Part shown: positions 56,813-64,000 of the stretch, in pieces | Layout of the letters: each line of letters opens with the position of its first letter | Numbering within the stretch: position 1 is the first letter of the stretch | Assembly: GCF_001593005.1 (NCBI RefSeq) | Contig: NZ_LQZQ01000049.1 | Coordinates: 186,001 to 250,000 of the forward strand | Length of the DNA stretch: 64,000 nucleotides | Reading direction: 5' to 3' | Source: Roseivirga ehrenbergii | GTDB taxonomy: Bacteria > Bacteroidota > Bacteroidia > Cytophagales > Cyclobacteriaceae | The notes under the pieces: generated by a model | What the model was told of the DNA's origin: nothing | What the model saw: the letters and a program-made list of their open reading frames with translations, nothing else | The model's database searches: none | Translations under genes and position numbers: made by a program

Positions 56813-58519
56813 TTAAAAACCCGAAGCGGCATCGTCACCACGTGGGTCTGCTCCGGCTTCTAGTTTACCGTTTGGCATTACCAAAATAGCGTCTACACGA
56901 CCAATTCCTCCCGTAGTTCTGAATTTATGTCCTTTGGTTTCTAAGGCTTGAATTACTTCTGCACTCAAACCATCCCGTTCATACCTAATTTCGTCTGGTA
57001 ACCATTGGTGGTGAAAACGAGGTGCGGTTACCGCTTCTTGCATTCCCATTCCAAAATCAGTTACGTTGATAATGGTTTGAAAAACTGAAGTGATAATGGT
57101 TGACCCACCTGGTGTTCCTACCACCATAAAGAGTTTTCCGTCTTTAGAAACGATGGTGGGTGTCATCGAACTCAACATTCTTTTACCAGGAGCAATAGCA
57201 TTTGCTTCGCCACCTACTAAACCATACATGTTGGGAACACCTGGTTTTACACTAAAATCATCCATTTCATTGTTTAACAGAAAGCCTGCGCCACCCACAA
57301 ATACTTTAGAGCCCATACCACCATTGAGTGTGGTAGTGATCGATACAGCATTGCCTTGCGGATCTACAATTGAAAAATGAGTGGTTTCCATACTCTCATT
57401 AGGAGCAGGCTGACCTGCACTCACTTCGCTACTTGGTGTTGCTTTGTTAGGGTCAAAACTCTTCATTCTGTCCTTAATATAATTTTGGTCTTGAAGACCT
57501 TTTAAGGGTACATCATAGAAGTCAGGATCACCCAAATGTGCGGCACGATCGGCATAGACCCTTCTTTCGGCTTCAACGATCAAGTGAACCGCTTCGGTGC
57601 TATGGAAATCCATATCACTGAGTTTATAGTTTTCCATGGTTCCGAAAAGTTGGGCTAATGCAATTCCTCCACTTGAGGGAGGTGGCATTGAAATAAATTC
57701 GTATTCACCATAAATACCTTGAATAGGAGTGCGCCAAACGGCTTGGTATTGTTCCAAATCTTCATGTGAAATAATACCGTTGCCTCTTTTCATTTCGGCA
57801 ACAATTAAATCAGCTGTTTCGCCTTTATAGAACCCGTCACGACCGTTGTCGCGAATTCTTTCTAGCGTTTTTGCCAGTTCTGGAATTCTCACTAAGTCGC
57901 CTTCTTTCCATTCTTTGCCTTCTTCAGCCAAAAAGAAATCAGGCATAACCGTATTGAACTCCATAAAAGACTTACGGTTGCTGTTCAGGCCAGAAGCTTC
58001 CCTAGCGGTAAGTACCCATCCTTTAGAGGCAATATCGATGGCAGGTTGAACCAGTTCGGCCCAATCTAATTTTCCATATTTTTTATGGGCTTCCACCATT
58101 CCAGCTACAGAACCGGGAACGCCTGCGGCCAAATGTCCGCGTGTACTTAAACTAGAAATAACATCTCCGTTGTCGTCAAGGTACATGTCACGTCCGCCTG
58201 CATTTGGTGCTTTTTCACGAAAATCGAGTGTGTTGGCTGTACCATCGGCCATACGAGTGACCATAAAGCCACCGCCTCCAATATTTCCAGCGCCAGGATA
58301 TACAACGGCTAAAGCAAATTGAACGGCTACTGCTGCATCTACTGCGTTTCCGCCTTTTTGCATTATTTCCTTCCCAACATTTGAAGCAATTGGATGTGCA
58401 GAAACTACCATAGCTTTAGTGGCAATAAGGCCTCTGGCTATGTTTGGATCATCAACTGGTTCTTGATTTTGGCAGGCCACAAGGGCCAGTGCCAAAATCG
58501 CTGTTATAAGTTTTTTCAT
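56813..58519 (-). CDS. ggt: Gamma-glutamyltransferase
   Basis: The 568-aa lipoprotein-like or exported protein (signal with LALVACQ near residue 16) is a gamma-glutamyltransferase. The precursor self-cleaves before catalytic Thr379 in [16 protein letters not shown], the GGT signature, and [20 protein letters not shown] and [20 protein letters not shown] supply the other substrate-site motifs. It degrades glutathione and other gamma-glutamyl peptides in the periplasm. It follows the S9 peptidase gene by six bases, so the two are an operon for peptide breakdown. Confidence 0.95.
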   Translation of the reverse strand: MKKLITAILALALVACQNQEPVDDPNIARGLIATKAMVVSAHPIASNVGKEIMQKGGNAVDAAVAVQFALAVVYPGAGNIGGGGFMVTRMADGTANTLDFREKAPNAGGRDMYLDDNGDVISSLSTRGHLAAGVPGSVAGMVEAHKKYGKLDWAELVQPAIDIASKGWVLTAREASGLNSNRKSFMEFNTVMPDFFLAEEGKEWKEGDLVRIPELAKTLERIRDNGRDGFYKGETADLIVAEMKRGNGIISHEDLEQYQAVWRTPIQGIYGEYEFISMPPPSSGGIALAQLFGTMENYKLSDMDFHSTEAVHLIVEAERRVYADRAAHLGDPDFYDVPLKGLQDQNYIKDRMKSFDPNKATPSSEVSAGQPAPNESMETTHFSIVDPQGNAVSITTTLNGGMGSKVFVGGAGFLLNNEMDDFSVKPGVPNMYGLVGGEANAIAPGKRMLSSMTPTIVSKDGKLFMVVGTPGGSTIITSVFQTIINVTDFGMGMQEAVTAPRFHHQWLPDEIRYERDGLSAEVIQALETKGHKFRTTGGIGRVDAILVMPNGKLEAGADPRGDDAASGF

Positions 58520-58525
58520 TTGAGG

Positions 58526-60910
58526 TTATTTCTTGCCTATGGTTGTTTCAAACAACTTGAAAATCCTTTTGTATTCGTCTGTCCAGCTACTAGGGGTAGT
58601 GAAACCGTGATTTTCAACAGGATAAAGTGCCATTTCCCAGTTGTCTTTACCTAATTCAATAAGTCTTTGAGCCAGTCTCACTACATCTTGGAAATGAACA
58701 TTGGTATCTACCATACCATGAGCAATCAACAAGTTGCCTTGTAAACCTTCGGCAAAGTATATAGGTGAACTTCTTTTGTAGGCAATTGGGTCTTCAATAG
58801 GAGTATTCAAAATGTTAGACGTATATCCGTGGTTATAATGAGCCCAGTCGGTAACTGATCTTAGTGCAGCGCCTGAGGTAATAACATCGGGGTGATTGAA
58901 CATAGCAAACAACGTAATGAAACCACCGTAAGAGCCACCATACATTCCTATTTTACCTGGATCAACACCATATTCACTCACCAATAGCTTGGCTCCATCA
59001 ATATTGTCTGAAAGGTCTTTTCCGCCCATATGTCGGTAAATTCCAGTTCTCCAATCTCTTCCGTAACCAGCACTACCGCGATAATCAATATCTAATACAG
59101 TATAACCTTTTGCCATTAGCATGTTGTTGAACATGTACTCTCTTAAATAGCTACTCCATCCGTAATGTGCATTTTGTAAATAACCAGCTCCATGAACGAA
59201 AATCACACCCGCTCCATTTGGATTTTCAGGCTTGTAAACTCTCGCGTGTACCATTTCGCCATCTTGGGCTTTGAAGGTGATTACTTCTGGTTGATACCAG
59301 GTGTATTGTTTGAAACCCGCTTGCAAACTCTCTGTTACTTTCTTTTTAGCTGCGCCTGGCTTGTTAGGTTGAATAAATAATTCGGTAGGGCGGTTAGTAT
59401 AAGAGTAAAGAATGGCCAGATATTTCTCATCAGGAGAAAGCGTTACATCATTATGTCCGTCTTCCGAAGTGATCTGAGTTGGCTTTCCGCCTTTAAGTGG
59501 CATTGAATAGAAATGGCGAATACCTGGATGCTTCATGTTTGCAGTGAAATACCAAGTTTTTCCATCATTAGAAAGCTGAGGATCATACACTTCGTAGTTG
59601 CCGGAAGTAAGTTGTTTTACTACACCAGTCGACAGATCGTGTGTATAGAGATGAGAATAACCTGATTTCTCTGATTGATAATAAATGGTTTTGTTATCCG
59701 GCAAGAAGTTCATTCCTCTTCCAATTCCAGGGCCTGCAATCCAAGCTTCATCGCGTTGACGGTCTACAGGAATTAAATCACCTGAAGACGGAAGCAATCT
59801 CATGATCCAAAGGTCTTTATTGTCTAATGATGAGAATTGTACAACAGTATATTTACCGTCATTTGACCATACAATATTGCTAGCCGATACTTTTCTAGGT
59901 TCTTTAGAAAAACTTTTGTCGGGGTAGTCTTTTACATAATCTGGCAGATCTGAAATACCTGGTAATTGCTTAGTATCTAAAATGTAAAAACTGTCAGCCT
60001 CGATATTGTAAATACCAATTTCTCTGTAAGATTGGTCTCCGCCAACTTTAGGTCTTGCATTAATATCAGTAGTGTATCCGCTGCTAGTTACATAGTTAGG
60101 TACAATTGTGTTTTTTGCAGGGTTTTCAGCTGCAACCCATACACTGAAACTTACATATTTTCCATCAGGAGAAAGTTGTAATCCACTTACATTGTCTAGC
60201 TCAATTTGTGACATTCTTCCTTCGCCTTGGCTTTGTTGGAAGAACCTTTGCCCCGCAGCGGAAAAACGTCTTGGTCTATTTCTTTGCTCTCTTAAAATTT
60301 CAGAAGTAGTTTGTTGGTCATCAGAAATCCATTTGTCTTGGTCTCTATTTCCATCTCTAGTGGTAGAAGGACGGTTAGGTCTATCTTCATCATCTTCTGC
60401 TATTTTAATATTTGTTAATTGTTTGATTAAGCCTGTTTTGGCGTCAATCGAAAATAAATTATTATCTGAGATAAAGGTGATTACAGATTCATCACTATGG
60501 AAAGAAGGGTTTGATTCTCTGGCTACTGTAGAGATGATCTTCGTTTCAGTCATGGTTTTTACATCCATTGTGTAGATGTCGCCAGAGCGCTCAAAAACTA
60601 TTTTAGAACGGTCTTTATTGTACCGGTAGTTTGAAGGAAATCCTTCGCTGATATCTTCCGCTTCTTGTGGGTTGTTGCCGTCTAAGCCTACTTTATGATA
60701 ACTAGGGAAGCCCTCTCCGCTAGGGTTCCACATAAAAAAGAGGGTTTTGCTGTCTTTCGACCATTGAGGTCTTGAGGGTAAAATACCCACAAACTGGTCG
60801 GGCTCTTGCATTAACTCTTCAACAGTAAGTTGAGAAAGTGGCTTTTGTTGGGCAAAACCTAAGAAGCCTGATACGATTAAAAAGCTAATCGTTAGTAAAA
60901 ATTTCTTCAT
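58526..60910 (-). CDS. S9-family prolyl oligopeptidase/DPP-like peptidase
   Basis: From ATG 60910 (with KKFLLTISFLIVSGFLGFAQ signal peptide) the 794-aa protein has a propeller region with WD-like LTSGNYEVYDPQLSNDGKTW units and a hydrolase domain with Ser660 (GGSYGGF), Asp735 (HGMVDTNV) and His768 (ENHGFT). An internal NRDQDKWISDDQQTTSEILR stretch forms an insertion. It cleaves oligopeptides in the periplasm. An ATG 10 codons upstream is possible, but the signal peptide fits 60910. It is cotranscribed with ggt. Confidence 0.92.
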   Translation of the reverse strand: MKKFLLTISFLIVSGFLGFAQQKPLSQLTVEELMQEPDQFVGILPSRPQWSKDSKTLFFMWNPSGEGFPSYHKVGLDGNNPQEAEDISEGFPSNYRYNKDRSKIVFERSGDIYTMDVKTMTETKIISTVARESNPSFHSDESVITFISDNNLFSIDAKTGLIKQLTNIKIAEDDEDRPNRPSTTRDGNRDQDKWISDDQQTTSEILREQRNRPRRFSAAGQRFFQQSQGEGRMSQIELDNVSGLQLSPDGKYVSFSVWVAAENPAKNTIVPNYVTSSGYTTDINARPKVGGDQSYREIGIYNIEADSFYILDTKQLPGISDLPDYVKDYPDKSFSKEPRKVSASNIVWSNDGKYTVVQFSSLDNKDLWIMRLLPSSGDLIPVDRQRDEAWIAGPGIGRGMNFLPDNKTIYYQSEKSGYSHLYTHDLSTGVVKQLTSGNYEVYDPQLSNDGKTWYFTANMKHPGIRHFYSMPLKGGKPTQITSEDGHNDVTLSPDEKYLAILYSYTNRPTELFIQPNKPGAAKKKVTESLQAGFKQYTWYQPEVITFKAQDGEMVHARVYKPENPNGAGVIFVHGAGYLQNAHYGWSSYLREYMFNNMLMAKGYTVLDIDYRGSAGYGRDWRTGIYRHMGGKDLSDNIDGAKLLVSEYGVDPGKIGMYGGSYGGFITLFAMFNHPDVITSGAALRSVTDWAHYNHGYTSNILNTPIEDPIAYKRSSPIYFAEGLQGNLLIAHGMVDTNVHFQDVVRLAQRLIELGKDNWEMALYPVENHGFTTPSSWTDEYKRIFKLFETTIGKK

Positions 60911-61143
60911 GGTAATTGATATTTGATTGTCGACTTTCATTTTTTCAAAGGCAATGTAAGCTAAGCATAGTGTTTTACTTTGCTTAGTTTGAACATGGAA
61001 AAATAACTAAAAAAGAAACACTTGAGGTTTAGCTTTTTATAAGAGGTAATTATCGAAGTTTAGTCAGTAATTGGGGATTAGAATCCCGAATTGGGAACGT
61101 TTAGAGCTTAACGAAATTTGATATACGATTTAAATCTATTCAT

Positions 61144-61172
61144 TTTGTTATTTTAAACACTTTGTACTTTTT
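61144..61172 (+). promoter_or_regulatory. Candidate promoter for the response regulator
   Basis: TTTG (61144-61147) is followed 17 bases later by TACTTTTT (61165-61172), similar to the Bacteroidota TTTG...TAnnTTTG pattern. It lies about 33 bases before the ATG at 61206. Confidence 0.35.
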
Positions 61173-61205
61173 AGGCACGAATTCAGCACGAAAGTTAGTA
61201 GTGCT

Positions 61206-61571
61206 ATGAAGAAAAGTATATTAATTCTAGAAGATGACTCAGCCACAAGGTTTCTCTTGACGCATTATCTTTCAACAGAATATGATTTGTCGATTTACGA
61301 AAATGGGCTAGAAGGCTTGGCTTGGTTGGAAAAGGGCAATAATGCGGATTTGATTATAACTGATTTAGAAATGCCTAAAATGGATGGTTTTCAGTTTATT
61401 GCCAGAACTCGAAATGATGATAGGTTTCGTGATATACCAATTCTAATTACTTCAAGTTTAGATGAGGCACAGGCACGTAAAAAAATCAAATGCGACTGCC
61501 CTTACTTTCAAAAGTCAGCTGAGTTTTCTTCGTTAAAAAGTTTTGTGTCAAGAATGCTGAATGAGGTGTAA
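61206..61571 (+). CDS. Single-domain response regulator (CheY-like)
   Basis: The 121-aa protein is a lone receiver domain: acidic pocket LEDD (9-11), phospho-acceptor Asp53 (IITDLEMPKMDGF), a Thr/Ser-containing ILITSS strand, and Lys in YFQKSAEF. There is no output domain, so it likely signals by protein contact or phosphotransfer. It converges on the NtrC-type regulator gene with seven bases between stops. No histidine kinase is in the window. Confidence 0.9.
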   Translation: MKKSILILEDDSATRFLLTHYLSTEYDLSIYENGLEGLAWLEKGNNADLIITDLEMPKMDGFQFIARTRNDDRFRDIPILITSSLDEAQARKKIKCDCPYFQKSAEFSSLKSFVSRMLNEV

Positions 61572-61578
61572 AGGCAAA

Positions 61579-62943
61579 CTAAATACCCTCTTCTTCCATT
61601 TCTTTTAAATACCTATAAATACTAGACTTACCTATATCGAGCTTACTGGCCACTAAAAGCACGTTGTTGTCATGCTTGTCCAAAAAGTGTCTAATAATTT
61701 TAAAGGTATAGTCCTTCAAGGTCATTTCATCCATTAAGAATTGGCCTTCTTTCGCTAATGAATTAAACGTAATATCTTCTTCCTCAATTTGATTGTTTTC
61801 GCACATTACGGCAGCCAATTCAATTATAGATTTTAGCTCCCTCACATTGCCAGGATAACCGTATTTTAAAAGTTTGGTTTGAGCTCCTCGGCTTAGGCTA
61901 ATTTTTCCTAAACTGTTTTCTTTGGCAAAGTTATTTAGTAGGTGTTTGGCAATGAGTATGATGTCTTTATCTCTGTCTCTTAGCGGTGGAAGTTCGATTG
62001 GAATACCTAATAACCTATAATACAAATCTTCTCTGAAAGTGCCGTTTTTAACTTCTTCTGCTAGGTTTTTATGGGTGGCAACTAAAATTCTAACATCAAA
62101 TTTCACCGATTCATTTCCGCCAATACGGTTCAGTTCTCTTTCTTGTATAACCCTCAGTAGTTTGGCCTGAAGGTTAATGTCCATTTCACCAATTTCATCT
62201 AAGAAAATAGTGCCGCCATCTGCCTCTTCAAATTTCCCTTTTCTGCGTGCCATAGCACCTGTAAAAGCACCTTTTTCATGGCCAAATAATTCGCTTTCAA
62301 TAAGGTTGTCTGGAATAGCGGCAATGTTTACGGCTACAAATGGTTTTCCTTTTCGAGCAGAATTGTAGTGAATGGCTTTTGCAATTACTTCTTTTCCAGT
62401 TCCTGTCTCACCAGTAATAGAAACGGTTATGTTGGTTTTTATGGCTTTGGCCAAAAGCTTAAATACGCTTTGGATGGCCTTGCTTTCACCAATAATACTT
62501 TTTTCAAATTCGTATTTTTCACCAATTTCTTCGCGAAGCTGAATAATTTCTTCCTTTAATGAGGCGTTTTTCTTAGCATTATTAATCGCATTGAGAAGCC
62601 TGTCTTTGGTTTCTTCGTCTTTAGTAATGTAATCATAGGCGCCTACTTTTAACAAGCCAACAGCCGTATTAATATCCTCTTGAGAGGACACTACAATCAC
62701 ATTTGTTTCTGAATTATTTCTTTTAATGGCTTTTAGAACCTCGTTTCCTGTCATATCGGGTAGTGAGTAATCAAGGGTCACTACTGAAGGATCCTCATTT
62801 AGGTGAGCAATGCAATCTTTTCCATTGGAAAATACTTTAACCACATGGTCTGGGTTTAACTCAGCGATGTACCTAAGCATCTTCTGATAGACTGGGTCAT
62901 CTTCTACAATAAAGATTTTTACTGGTTCTGGTATATATTCCAT
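61579..62943 (-). CDS. Sigma-54-dependent response regulator (NtrC/AtoC type)
   Basis: This 454-aa protein has a receiver domain (Asp58 in VVTLDYSLPDMTG), an AAA+ sigma-54 interaction domain with Walker A GETGTGKE (178-185), the GAFTGA loop (225-230) and a C-terminal Fis-type HTH (HFLDKHDNNVLLVASKLDIG). It should activate sigma-54 promoters on phosphorylation. No kinase is adjacent, so the partner is unknown. The ATG at 62943 lies 87 bases from the photolyase gene. Confidence 0.93.
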   Translation of the reverse strand: MEYIPEPVKIFIVEDDPVYQKMLRYIAELNPDHVVKVFSNGKDCIAHLNEDPSVVTLDYSLPDMTGNEVLKAIKRNNSETNVIVVSSQEDINTAVGLLKVGAYDYITKDEETKDRLLNAINNAKKNASLKEEIIQLREEIGEKYEFEKSIIGESKAIQSVFKLLAKAIKTNITVSITGETGTGKEVIAKAIHYNSARKGKPFVAVNIAAIPDNLIESELFGHEKGAFTGAMARRKGKFEEADGGTIFLDEIGEMDINLQAKLLRVIQERELNRIGGNESVKFDVRILVATHKNLAEEVKNGTFREDLYYRLLGIPIELPPLRDRDKDIILIAKHLLNNFAKENSLGKISLSRGAQTKLLKYGYPGNVRELKSIIELAAVMCENNQIEEEDITFNSLAKEGQFLMDEMTLKDYTFKIIRHFLDKHDNNVLLVASKLDIGKSSIYRYLKEMEEEGI

Positions 62944-63030
62944 TAAAAAGTATGGCTGACGAGTATCGCGAAGATATTAATTAAATAGGCCTAAAAAAAG
63001 CACCTAGGATAGGTTTAGTAAATACTGATT

Positions 63031-64000
63031 TTATGCAAGTGCAGCTTTGTAGGTATCAAGGGCTCTTTGTCGGGCAAACTTATGGTCAACCATTGGTTTT
63101 GGATACTTTGAAGTGCCAAATTCGGGCACCCATTTTTTAATGTATTTTAATTCTGGGTCGAATTTTTTGGTTTGTGATTCTGGGTTGAAAATACGGAAAT
63201 AGGGTTGGGCATCGGTACCTGTTCCTGCTGCCCATTGCCAGCCGCCATTGTTTGAGGCTAAATCAAAATCGAGCAATTTTTCGGCAAAGTAGGCTTCGCC
63301 CCAGCGCCAATCTATCAGTAGGTGTTTAGTGAGAAAACTCGCTACAATCATTCTTACCCTGTTGTGCATAAACCCCGTTTGATTTAGTTGTCTCATGCCA
63401 GCATCAACGATGGGGTAACCAGTGTTTCCGGTACACCATTTTTCGTAACCTTCTTCATCTTGCAACCAAGGAATGTGGTCATATTGGGTCTTAAATGCAT
63501 TATTCACCACGTGGGGGTTATTGGCTAATATCATTGCATAAAAATCTCTCCAGATCAGTTCGTTAAGAAAGGTTTTGTTAATGCTTTCGGCTTTTTGTGC
63601 CAATTGCCTAATACTTATGGTGCCAAATCTTAAATGAATACCTAAACGCGAAGTGGCATCTTGGGCTGGGAAGTCCCTTAACTCATCATATTTTTTTATC
63701 AGTTCTTCTTTCAGGCTGTCTGAGGGTATGTTGATTTCTGTTTTCTGAAAACCTATTTCTTTTAACGAATGGATTTCTGCTTGCTCAGTAGAGAACCAAT
63801 TTTCGGAGTTCAGGCCATTGGGTAATATGGTTGGTTTGTTCGTTGTGTATTTTTCTAGCCAGGCCTTACTGTAAGGGGTGAAAACTTTGTAGAATGTACC
63901 GCTTCCAGATACAATTTCTTCTTTCTCAAAAATCACATGGTCTTTAAATGTGAAAAAACCGATTCCTTTTTCTTTTAAGAAGGATTCTATCTCTTTATCT
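63031..64000 (-). CDS. phr: Deoxyribodipyrimidine photolyase, N-terminal part cut by window edge
   Basis: The minus-strand frame runs from the stop at 63031 to the window edge; the apparent GTG at 63936 is internal, as the upstream codons (…FFTFKDHV) continue the protein. Motifs of class I photolyase/cryptochrome: FTPYSKAWLEKY, WCTGNTGYPIVDAGMRQLNQ, TGFMHNRVRMIVASFLTKHL, IDWRWGEAYFAEKLLDFDLA, SNNGGWQWAAGTGTDAQPYF with FAD and tryptophan electron-chain residues, then RIFNPESQTKKFDPELKYIK. It repairs cyclobutane pyrimidine dimers using light. The missing N-terminus would carry the antenna-binding domain. Confidence 0.93.
   Translation of the reverse strand, partial: DKEIESFLKEKGIGFFTFKDHVIFEKEEIVSGSGTFYKVFTPYSKAWLEKYTTNKPTILPNGLNSENWFSTEQAEIHSLKEIGFQKTEINIPSDSLKEELIKKYDELRDFPAQDATSRLGIHLRFGTISIRQLAQKAESINKTFLNELIWRDFYAMILANNPHVVNNAFKTQYDHIPWLQDEEGYEKWCTGNTGYPIVDAGMRQLNQTGFMHNRVRMIVASFLTKHLLIDWRWGEAYFAEKLLDFDLASNNGGWQWAAGTGTDAQPYFRIFNPESQTKKFDPELKYIKKWVPEFGTSKYPKPMVDHKFARQRALDTYKAALA

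Noticed and set aside
60108-60575. 155-aa plus-strand frame opposite the S9 peptidase
   Set aside because: Antisense shadow; the minus-strand protein has complete family motifs.
63031-63936. Photolyase as complete 301-aa protein
   Set aside because: The frame continues upstream of the GTG with photolyase-like sequence to the window edge.

Overview
The window looks like a chromosomal segment of a Bacteroidota bacterium, most likely a marine Cytophagales-type organism (inference). Supporting signs are moderate A+T content, TAnnTTTG-type promoter sequences, few Shine-Dalgarno motifs, a single-chain PurL, a TonB-dependent receptor, DUF6090, GHL10-like, DUF1080 and OmpA lipoproteins, RRM proteins and many secreted S9 and zinc peptidases. 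I found no rRNA, tRNA, CRISPR array, prophage or replication origin.

Layout. 1-5480 is an accessory island. It holds a DUF6090/TPR membrane protein, a ParE/RelE-type toxin-antitoxin pair set between two nearly identical 320-bp direct repeats, dense short palindromes, and a NACHT NTPase of the kind often used in defence. 5700-17800 is mostly housekeeping and metabolic: purL, an acyl-CoA-binding protein, surface proteins, a translationally coupled GHL10-like glycosidase/CBM9-like pair, an NSS transporter and a DUF819 membrane protein. 17806-20946 is a large PLD-nuclease/helicase/DUF3427 fusion. 21000-38400 holds an OmpA lipoprotein, a dienoyl-CoA-reductase-like SDR, an SMR exporter, a TonB receptor, a divergent TruA-like protein, a REP-associated (Y1/HUH) transposase beside its palindromes, DUF1080, RRM and MATE proteins, a PqiA-like protein, a zinc metalloprotease and an S9 peptidase.

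38435-39818 is an intact IS3-family element with 28-bp perfect ends. It is followed by a thioesterase and a DUF3037/HipA-like kinase pair. 41987-46088 is a ten-gene operon of small VOC, SRPBCC, NTF2-like, DoxX and DHFR-family proteins, divergent from a GlxA-type AraC regulator; its DHFR-family gene carries a 1-nt frameshift. 48812-51768 encodes a cyclase-TolB-TPR-AraC fusion translationally coupled to a TMEM175-type channel. 51800-54180 is a disturbed zone with an HNH protein, a truncated TPR gene, a small secreted protein, very A+T-rich DNA and the remnant of a second IS3 element. 54200-64000 holds a YD-repeat-like secreted protein, a class-C beta-lactamase-fold hydrolase, a gamma-glutamyltransferase/S9 peptidase operon, two response regulators and a photolyase running off the right edge.

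The most interesting items are the cyclase/AraC fusion with its coupled channel gene, the toxin-antitoxin cassette between long repeats next to a NACHT gene, and the population of diverse tiny-loop palindromes shared by the left island and the Y1 transposase locus. All family assignments are from recognised motifs and memory of the families; no database search was run.
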